Shown here in pieces: positions 1 to 5,503 of a DNA stretch of 11,598 bases. The translations under genes were made by a program, and so were the position numbers. Under the pieces are notes generated by a model. That model was given only the letters and a program-made list of their open reading frames with translations, did not search any database and was not told the DNA's origin. The first letter of the stretch is position 1. Every line of letters begins with the position of its first letter. This DNA comes from CAYJFX01 sp964370315 (GTDB taxonomy: Bacteria > Spirochaetota > Spirochaetia > Treponematales > Treponemataceae), in assembly GCA_964370315.1 (NCBI GenBank), contig CAYJIS010000059.1, positions 1 through 11,598 of the forward strand, given 5' to 3'.

Positions 1-7
1 AATGTAC

Positions 8-36
8 TTGACAAAAAGTATAAAAAAGTGTAAATT
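8..36 (+). promoter_or_regulatory. Sigma-70-type promoter of the lipoprotein gene
   Basis: A perfect -35 TTGACA (8-13) is followed after 17 bp by TAAATT (31-36), which matches the -10 consensus at four of six positions. The expected transcript start is near 43, leaving a leader of about 80 nt before the ATG at 125. The leader ends in a good Shine-Dalgarno, AGGAG at 114-118, six bases before the ATG. A short AGTG-N6-CACT dyad (27-40) covers the -10, but its arms are only 4 bp and it may be chance. Confidence 0.65.
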
Positions 37-124
37 CACTGGACAATAACAATTTAAAACAGTTTTAGTTAAAAAAGTAGAAAGCTTACGGAAAAGCAAA
101 AAAATTAAACTGTAGGAGAGGATA

Positions 125-2548
125 ATGAAAAGGATTTCATTAGCATTGGTTATTGTAATAACTATTCTAATAGGCTGTAAACAGCCAGCAAGTACAAGCT
201 TGCCGAGTGTAGAAAAGGTAATAGACCTAGAAGGTGTTACTGGAGTATCACAAGAGCCAAGCGTTGGAACAAGTTCAATCGAAACAACAAAACTCACAAA
301 AGATGGTAGTGTATATAAAGGTGTACTCATAAGCGACTTTACTATGTCAATGCAAGAAGGTTCAAGTGAAGATGAACAAATAACAGATTCACAAGAGCCA
401 TCAATTGTAGCAAAGCCAATTGAAGTTGCCTTTTTAGAAGATGTAGAACTTGAAGTAACCGAAAAGCAAGACATAATAAAAACAACAATAGTAGAATCAT
501 ATAGACAATCATTATATGATGCAGGTGTAGAAGGAATTACAAGCGACAATGTAGTAGTTTTAATAGACCCATCATATAAAAGTGCAACGGCAACAATAGA
601 AAAGCTAAAAGCAAGAAGTGGATTTAATTTTGAAGGATTAGAGCCAACGATTAGTTTTAACCTTACAGGCGATTTTACAGGAAACATAGATATTACTCGT
701 TTTCTTGGAATGAGTGTAACAGAAGCTGAAGGTAGAGCTGGACTAGATACTATAGCCTTATCTGAAATAGATCCAGTAAATCATGCATACGAAGCAAGTT
801 TTTATAAAGCAGAAATATTTGAAGCAGCGACAAGAAAAACAGCAGTAGAAAACGCAATAAAGGATGCCTTTCAAGATGTATTATCAGAAGCTTCAATAAC
901 AATCACTGAAATACTATTGACAGAAGTAAAAGACAGTGAAGTTGCAACAGTGACAGTATCTGTAAAAACCTCAAGCCCAGAAGTAACCTTTGTAGATACA
1001 AAAACGCAAGAAACGAGTGTAGTAATACCAGTAACAAATAAGTATGGAGCATTTACAGGCAACTTGAAGGCAATAGCACAAGTTGACATTAGTGCAGAGT
1101 TTTTACCGGTAATACAGGATGCAGTAGTGATGGGAGAAAACAACTGGAAGATACGCGGTGGACTTCCAATGGTTGCATCAAGAAAGGTAGCAGTAAAAGA
1201 AAATAGTGAAATAGATATACAGGTAGTAGTAGGTGCAATGGAAGCATCAATACAGGAAGTAACGTATGAAGGATATGAGTTTTTAGAGTTTGGCACCTTA
1301 ACATTAGATGAGACAAATACAGATAAAACAAATATACCTGTAACATTTACAAGAAAAGAAGGATATTTATTCTTTGATGGAAGTGAAACATATTCAACAC
1401 CAGTTGGAGTAATATTCCAAGAAGGTGAATTAAAAGTAAATGATGAAGACTTTGCTGAGACTTTAGAAGCATTAGGAGATTCAAAAAATCTTGGAGCATT
1501 AGCAGATGATGATGGTAATGTAACTATACAGATAACTGGTGATATCGAAAATGAAGTAAATCCTGACACAGGATTGAAAGAACCATTTGAAATTGCACCA
1601 GAGAATGGAGAAAAATTAAACCTAACACTTGAAGTTGCAGAAGGTGAAGAGTTTGATGTAAATGGTGGTGGTATATTAACATCACTTGTAGTAAGTGGTG
1701 CACAAACTACGGTAACTGTTGGAAATGGTATTACAATCAATGGTGGTTATAAAGACGCTATTAAAGATGGTAATGGCGGTGGGGTTACGGTAACTGAAGG
1801 AGCTACATTTATATTAGACGGTGGAACAATCGAAGGAAACTTTAGTGAAGTAAATGACTACACAAAAGGTGGCGGAGCTGTTTCTATATTAAAAGGTACT
1901 TTTATAATGAATAGTGGTACAATTAAAGACAACACGGCATTTAGAGGCGCTGGCGTATACCTACACTCTATATCAAGTGGAGAAGAAAATGCTTCTACGT
2001 TTATAATGAACGGTGGATCTATAGAAAATAACACAACAATAATTGAATATGCTGATGGAAGAATCAATGCTGCAACTGGCGGTGGATCTGGTGTATTTGT
2101 TTATGGCTTTAATGCTCATTTTATAATGGGTAAAGATGCAAGCTCAGATGGAAGTACTCCAACAATTAAAGGAAACGTAGCGTCACGTATGGGTAGTGCA
2201 ATTACAATTTCTACTAAGGGAAACGTAACTATCTATGATGGACTCATTACAGAAAATATAGGTCCTTATGGTCCAGTTGGTATGGCAGCAGAAGGCACCT
2301 TTAATATGAGTGGTGGTCAAATTGTTAAGAACCTCTATGGATCTCTTAATGAGGACGGTACTCCAAACACGGCACTCATTTCGCTTGTAGATGAGACTCA
2401 AATAAAATATTATATTTTAGATAAGGATGGAAATGAGCTAAAATTCAGCATTGTTGCTAATCATTCAGGAAATCTTCTTTCAGGAACAATAGACTGGGAT
2501 AACGTAGTAATTGAAGCTGCTCCACCTCTTGTTGCTGAAACCCCGTAA
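125..2548 (+). CDS. Large surface lipoprotein with C-terminal right-handed beta-helix
   Basis: The 807-residue protein begins with a lipoprotein signal: MKR, a hydrophobic stretch, then the lipobox LIGC with Cys18 as the predicted lipidated residue. It is therefore probably anchored in the inner or outer membrane and may face the surface. Residues 19-95 are Ser/Thr/Glu-rich and look disordered. Residues 97-195 and 220-322 look like two diverged copies of one domain. From about 530 to 740 the sequence is Gly/Asn-rich with six rungs of the type TFIMNGGTIxxN (starting near 561, 592, 625, 665, 701 and 725), typical of a parallel beta-helix. Such proteins serve as adhesins or carbohydrate-binding surface proteins, but nothing here fixes the ligand. 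The start is set by AGGAG six bases upstream. The gene is monocistronic, between its own promoter and a strong terminator. Codon use shifts from mostly A-ending to more T-ending in the beta-helix half. Confidence 0.93.
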   Translation: MKRISLALVIVITILIGCKQPASTSLPSVEKVIDLEGVTGVSQEPSVGTSSIETTKLTKDGSVYKGVLISDFTMSMQEGSSEDEQITDSQEPSIVAKPIEVAFLEDVELEVTEKQDIIKTTIVESYRQSLYDAGVEGITSDNVVVLIDPSYKSATATIEKLKARSGFNFEGLEPTISFNLTGDFTGNIDITRFLGMSVTEAEGRAGLDTIALSEIDPVNHAYEASFYKAEIFEAATRKTAVENAIKDAFQDVLSEASITITEILLTEVKDSEVATVTVSVKTSSPEVTFVDTKTQETSVVIPVTNKYGAFTGNLKAIAQVDISAEFLPVIQDAVVMGENNWKIRGGLPMVASRKVAVKENSEIDIQVVVGAMEASIQEVTYEGYEFLEFGTLTLDETNTDKTNIPVTFTRKEGYLFFDGSETYSTPVGVIFQEGELKVNDEDFAETLEALGDSKNLGALADDDGNVTIQITGDIENEVNPDTGLKEPFEIAPENGEKLNLTLEVAEGEEFDVNGGGILTSLVVSGAQTTVTVGNGITINGGYKDAIKDGNGGGVTVTEGATFILDGGTIEGNFSEVNDYTKGGGAVSILKGTFIMNSGTIKDNTAFRGAGVYLHSISSGEENASTFIMNGGSIENNTTIIEYADGRINAATGGGSGVFVYGFNAHFIMGKDASSDGSTPTIKGNVASRMGSAITISTKGNVTIYDGLITENIGPYGPVGMAAEGTFNMSGGQIVKNLYGSLNEDGTPNTALISLVDETQIKYYILDKDGNELKFSIVANHSGNLLSGTIDWDNVVIEAAPPLVAETP

Positions 2549-2571
2549 TTATAGTTTACGTATTTGTGAAG

Positions 2572-2605
2572 TAAAGCGCTCGATAAATCGAGTGCTTTAT
2601 TTTTT
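2572..2605 (+). terminator. Rho-independent terminator after the lipoprotein gene
   Basis: A 12-bp stem (left arm 2572-2583, right arm 2588-2599, one G-U wobble) closes a four-base TAAA loop and is followed directly by six T residues (2600-2605). It begins 23 bases after the lipoprotein stop. Because it ends only 42 bases before the next ATG, the following gene needs its own promoter in that short space. Confidence 0.9.
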
Positions 2606-2612
2606 ACTTTGC

Positions 2613-2641
2613 TTGTAACTTTTTGACTTTTAAGGTATTAT
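2613..2641 (+). promoter_or_regulatory. Candidate promoter of the U32 gene, implying a leaderless mRNA
   Basis: TTGTAA (2613-2618, four of six to the -35 consensus), a 17-bp spacer and TATTAT (2636-2641, five of six to the -10 consensus) lie between the terminator and the U32 ATG. The hexamer ends six bases before the A of the ATG at 2648, so transcription would start on or next to the start codon. There is no good Shine-Dalgarno; only AAGG at 2632-2635, 12 bases away and inside the promoter itself. Confidence 0.5.
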
Positions 2642-2647
2642 TATAGT

Positions 2648-4831
2648 ATGGCAGAATTATTAGCCCCTGCGGGCAACATAGAAACATTAGAAGCAGCAAT
2701 TGGCGAAGGTGCTGATGCAGTTTATATGGGATTGAAAAGCTTTAATGCTAGGATGAGAGCATCAAACTTTGCTTGGAACCAATTTGAGGCTGCAGTTCAA
2801 TCTTTACACAGGCGTGGAAAAAAAATATTTGTAACGGTAAACACTGTTTGTGAAGAAAAAGAAACAGAAAGATTATACAGATTTTTAAAATACTTAAATG
2901 ACATAGGGCCAGATGGACTAATTGTTCAAGATTTTGGAGTTGTTCGTATGGTGCAAGAGTTTTTTCCTGATTTAAGACTACATGCTTCAACTCAGATGAA
3001 TATTGCAAGTGCAAACGCTGCAAATGTTATGGGCAAAGAGGGTTTACGAAGAATCGTGCTCGCTCGTGAATTAGGATTAAATGAAATACAAGATATTAGA
3101 TCAAAAACAACCGTTGAACTAGAAGTTTTTGTTCACGGGGCTCTTTGTGTAAGTGAGTCAGGATTATGCTTGTTTTCAAGTTACCTTGGAGGAAAATCGG
3201 CAAATAGAGGTATGTGTGCACAAGCATGTAGACGATTTTATAATGCTGAAATATCCGGTGGGGGAACTGAAAGTGGTTATTATTTTTCTCCTTATGATTT
3301 ACAATTGATAGATAAAATTCCTGAGCTGGTAAGTGCTGGTGTTGATTCATTTAAGATAGAAGGAAGAATGAAAAGCGCGGAGTATGTAGGTAGTGTTACC
3401 GCTGCTTATCGCTATGTTCTTGATAACTGGGAGCAAGATAAAAAAGGTGCCATTGCGACGGGGAAAAGACTTTTGTCTACAGACTTTGCACGCTCAAAAA
3501 CATTATTTTGGTACCAAGGTGAAAGTGCAGAACATGTGCTTAATCCACAGCAAGCCGGTGGAACTGGTATTGCATTAGGTAAAATCTTTAAAGTGAGAAA
3601 TGAAGCCATAGAAGAAGAAAAAATACTTGATTCTGACTATGTGATTTTAGAAGGTAGCGAGGAAGAATCAAAAAAAGCTAAAAAAGATGAAAAGGCACCT
3701 CTTGTAGAAAGGCATAATTTTGCCCTAATCAAAGGTGGCACTTATGAGCCAGAAATTGGCGATTCAATTCGACTTCATAAAAAGGATGATTCAGGTAGAG
3801 AAAGTCATAAAGTAAAAATGATTCGCACTTTTCCAAAATTTGGAAATGAACAATGGATTGATATTCCAAAAGGTTTTGGGCCTGGAGATAGTGTGTACTT
3901 AATACAAACTAAAAGCATGTCCAAACGATACAAAAGAATTTTACCTCAAGATATTTCACCGTTTAAAAAACAACCAGGTGGAGAGCGCCTACCTATTTTA
4001 GACTTAACCCCAATAAAAAAGGTAAATCTATCACATTTCCCTGAGGGGCTTTATGTACAAGTAAGTACGGTAAATGATATGTTTGCAGTTCTTTCTGAAA
4101 AACCAACTAGGGTTATCTTAGAATTAAATGCTGATACGAGAATGTCGTTATTAAAAAAGAAACAAACTCTTCCTTTTTCTAAAAAGCAAATATACATTTC
4201 ACTCGATCCTTTTTGCCCGCAAAGTTTAGAAGCAACGTTACAACAAGAAATTGATGAGCTAATAGGATTGGGATTTATGCAATGGGTTGTAAATAATCCT
4301 GCACATATTACTATGCTAAAAAATAAAAATGCATCAATGATTGCAGGACCTTATTTATATACATTTAATAGATGGGCAGTTTCTTGGTTAGAAAATCAAA
4401 ATATTGACGCATTTGTAATGAGCCATGAAACATCACAAAGTAACTTAGAAGCCACATTAAACCGTGACCAGAGACAACGGGCAATGATAAATATTTTTTC
4501 ATACCCCGCTCTTTTTAGAATGCGTTTTAGACTGCCAGAGAGTTATGATTTTCATTGGTTTAGTGATAAAGAAGGTCTTTCTTTTAGAGCTCTTTCCACA
4601 CCCGATGGCTCATATGTTATGAGTGAAAAACCTTTTTCTCTCATCGATAAAGTTAATAGTTTGCGTTCTCTTGGTTTTACCCACTTTTTAATTGATATGT
4701 CAAAAACACGTGTTGTGAGATCGGACTTTAAACTTATAATGCGGTCTCTAACGAAAGGTGAGTTTATTCCAAATTCAACTCGATTCAATTGGAAAGACGG
4801 ATTTTATAATGCAGATAAACTACGAAGATAA
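2648..4831 (+). CDS. Peptidase U32 family protein, RlhA/TrhP-like RNA hydroxylation factor
   Basis: The 727-residue protein opens with the family start MAELLAPAGN, which also supports this ATG. It carries the U32 signature at 159-177 (E-x-F-x2-G-A-L-C-x4-G-x-C) and four conserved-looking cysteines, C167, C174, C190 and C194, followed by FKIEGRMKS at 235-243. Despite the name, characterised bacterial members (E. coli TrhP and RlhA) hydroxylate tRNA uridine or 23S rRNA cytidine, and their cysteines are thought to hold an iron-sulfur centre. The length is far above TrhP (about 450) and closer to RlhA (about 650). Residues about 465-690 look like a degenerate second U32 half: a GPYLYTFNRWAVSWL block at 567-581, SYPALFRMR at 618-626 and an EKPFSLIDKV...LGFTHFLID block at 660-683. 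A Lys/Glu-rich linker lies at 337-350. Which RNA it modifies cannot be told from the sequence, and a protease role is possible but less likely. Confidence 0.92.
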   Translation: MAELLAPAGNIETLEAAIGEGADAVYMGLKSFNARMRASNFAWNQFEAAVQSLHRRGKKIFVTVNTVCEEKETERLYRFLKYLNDIGPDGLIVQDFGVVRMVQEFFPDLRLHASTQMNIASANAANVMGKEGLRRIVLARELGLNEIQDIRSKTTVELEVFVHGALCVSESGLCLFSSYLGGKSANRGMCAQACRRFYNAEISGGGTESGYYFSPYDLQLIDKIPELVSAGVDSFKIEGRMKSAEYVGSVTAAYRYVLDNWEQDKKGAIATGKRLLSTDFARSKTLFWYQGESAEHVLNPQQAGGTGIALGKIFKVRNEAIEEEKILDSDYVILEGSEEESKKAKKDEKAPLVERHNFALIKGGTYEPEIGDSIRLHKKDDSGRESHKVKMIRTFPKFGNEQWIDIPKGFGPGDSVYLIQTKSMSKRYKRILPQDISPFKKQPGGERLPILDLTPIKKVNLSHFPEGLYVQVSTVNDMFAVLSEKPTRVILELNADTRMSLLKKKQTLPFSKKQIYISLDPFCPQSLEATLQQEIDELIGLGFMQWVVNNPAHITMLKNKNASMIAGPYLYTFNRWAVSWLENQNIDAFVMSHETSQSNLEATLNRDQRQRAMINIFSYPALFRMRFRLPESYDFHWFSDKEGLSFRALSTPDGSYVMSEKPFSLIDKVNSLRSLGFTHFLIDMSKTRVVRSDFKLIMRSLTKGEFIPNSTRFNWKDGFYNADKLRR

Positions 4832-4884
4832 TTTTGTATTATCCCCTTCTGTTTTTCATTTATTTTTTTAATTGTATATGATTC

Positions 4885-4929
4885 GTTTTGAATGTATATT
4901 AGTGGGTTATAAAAATATACATTCAAAAC
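4885..4929. repeat. Perfect 16-bp inverted repeat in the convergent U32/ssb gap
   Basis: The left arm GTTTTGAATGTATATT (4885-4900) is exactly complementary to the right arm at 4914-4929, with a 13-base loop. It lies between two converging genes, where a bidirectional terminator would be expected, but neither side has a T-tract directly after the arm, so it is not a canonical intrinsic terminator. It could be a mRNA 3'-end stabilising hairpin, a factor-dependent termination site or a protein-binding dyad. The rest of the gap (4832-4969) also holds a weak 6-bp hairpin over the U32 stop (4825-4841) followed by T-rich sequence. Confidence 0.85.
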
Positions 4930-4934
4930 TCGTA

Positions 4935-4971
4935 AATCAACAGTTTAAGTATTAGACATATTCTGTTGATT
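4935..4971. repeat. 9-bp inverted repeat overlapping the ssb stop codon
   Basis: AATCAACAG (4935-4943) and CTGTTGATT (4963-4971) are perfect inverted arms around a 19-base loop. The right arm includes the first two bases of the ssb TAA as read on the minus strand. In the ssb mRNA it would form a stem beginning within the stop codon. Only a short T-run follows, so it is a weak terminator candidate at best. Confidence 0.6.
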
Positions 4972-5401
4972 AGAATACTAATGCCTCTTCAGCACTAATC
5001 AAAGCCCCATCGTTTACAACACTTTCTACATCAATGTCTTCAGTTTCCTGTGATTTGGCTTTTTCATTTTGCTGAAACTTTGGTCTAAACTCTACATGTT
5101 CAGCAATGATACCGATTTTTGCATGATTTTTTCCGTCGTTTCCTTGCCAGCGGCTTTGTTTTAATCGGCCAACAACACGAACGCCTCTTCCTTTTGAAGT
5201 ATTATCAATACAGATTTCTGCAAGTTTACCCCAAACATCTACATCAAAGAATGATATTTCTTTTTCATATCCATCATCTTTTTTGTAGGCTCGAACAGTC
5301 ATTAAAGAAAATGTGCACACCTTTGTTCCCTTAGGAGTTTCTCTCAATACAGGTTCTTTTACAACGCTACCTTCAATAATAATTGTGTTAAGTGAATTCA
5401 T
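4970..5401 (-). CDS. ssb: Single-stranded DNA-binding protein
   Basis: This encodes a 143-residue OB-fold SSB, which coats single-stranded DNA in replication, repair and recombination. The fold spans residues 1-106, with the usual opening NTIIIEGSVVKEPVLRETPKG (from residue 5), the FSLMTVRAY strand (31-39), FFDVDVWGKLAE (51-62) and VRVVGRLKQSRW (74-85). W57, W85 and F51/F52 are candidate base-stacking residues. Residues 107-143 are a short acidic, probably disordered tail ending in EEALVF rather than the usual DIPF-type tip. The start is the ATG at 5401, because GGAGG lies six bases upstream and the family sequence begins there; an in-frame ATG at 5437 would add 12 residues encoded by the operator-like palindrome. 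It is not next to rpsF or rpsR, the classical ssb neighbours, so it may be a second paralogue. Confidence 0.95.
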   Translation of the reverse strand: MNSLNTIIIEGSVVKEPVLRETPKGTKVCTFSLMTVRAYKKDDGYEKEISFFDVDVWGKLAEICIDNTSKGRGVRVVGRLKQSRWQGNDGKNHAKIGIIAEHVEFRPKFQQNEKAKSQETEDIDVESVVNDGALISAEEALVF

Positions 5402-5407
5402 ATTCCA

Positions 5408-5412
5408 CCTCC
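5408..5412 (-). promoter_or_regulatory. Shine-Dalgarno that fixes the ssb start
   Basis: Read on the minus strand, GGAGG occupies 5412-5408 and is six bases before the ATG at 5401. This selects the 143-residue form over the longer in-frame alternative starting at 5437, which has no ribosome-binding site. Confidence 0.88.
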
Positions 5413-5447
5413 ATAAGTATTTTGTACTGCAGTACATATATACTTAT
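5413..5447. promoter_or_regulatory. Nested palindrome over the ssb promoter (operator candidate)
   Basis: The core TGTACTGCAGTACA (5423-5436) is a perfect 14-bp palindrome. It is flanked by a second pair of perfect 8-bp arms, ATAAGTAT (5413-5420) and ATACTTAT (5440-5447), placed almost symmetrically (2-base and 3-base spacers). The whole element sits directly upstream of the ssb Shine-Dalgarno and overlaps the likely -10, so a bound dimer would block transcription. TGTAC-N4-GTACA has the 5-4-5 layout of LexA boxes in several phyla, and ssb is an SOS gene in many bacteria, but the regulator here is unknown. Confidence 0.65.
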
Positions 5448-5462
5448 AAGAGTTTTTGTTAA
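5435..5462 (-). promoter_or_regulatory. Likely ssb promoter
   Basis: On the minus strand TTAACA (5462-5457, five of six to TTGACA) is followed after 16 bp by TATATG (5440-5435, four of six). TATAAG at 5448-5443 matches the -10 better but has no acceptable -35. Either choice puts the -10 or the start site inside the nested palindrome. Confidence 0.45.
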
Positions 5463-5503
5463 AAAAAACAGAGAATTGTGGAAAAAAAATTAATTAAATT
5501 ACG

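Noticed and set aside
59..113. ACAGTTT (59-65) pairing with AAACTGT (107-113) next to the lipoprotein Shine-Dalgarno
   Set aside because: A 7-bp helix across a 41-base loop in AT-rich sequence is weak and easily chance; not enough to call a thermosensor or riboswitch.
871..1740. A 289-codon open frame antisense to the lipoprotein gene
   Set aside because: The sense gene uses mostly A-ending codons, which avoids TTA, CTA and TCA in that phase and keeps the opposite strand open. The antisense protein is Ser/Thr/Pro-rich low complexity with no motif, and the start has no ribosome-binding site.
2748..3350. Minus-strand open frames inside the U32 gene
   Set aside because: They lie fully opposite a gene with clear family motifs and have no ribosome-binding site or recognisable domain; they are shadows.
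5402..5437. A 12-residue N-terminal extension of SSB from the ATG at 5437
   Set aside because: It would be encoded by the palindrome and Shine-Dalgarno region, has no ribosome-binding site of its own, and SSB proteins begin at the MNSLNTI position.
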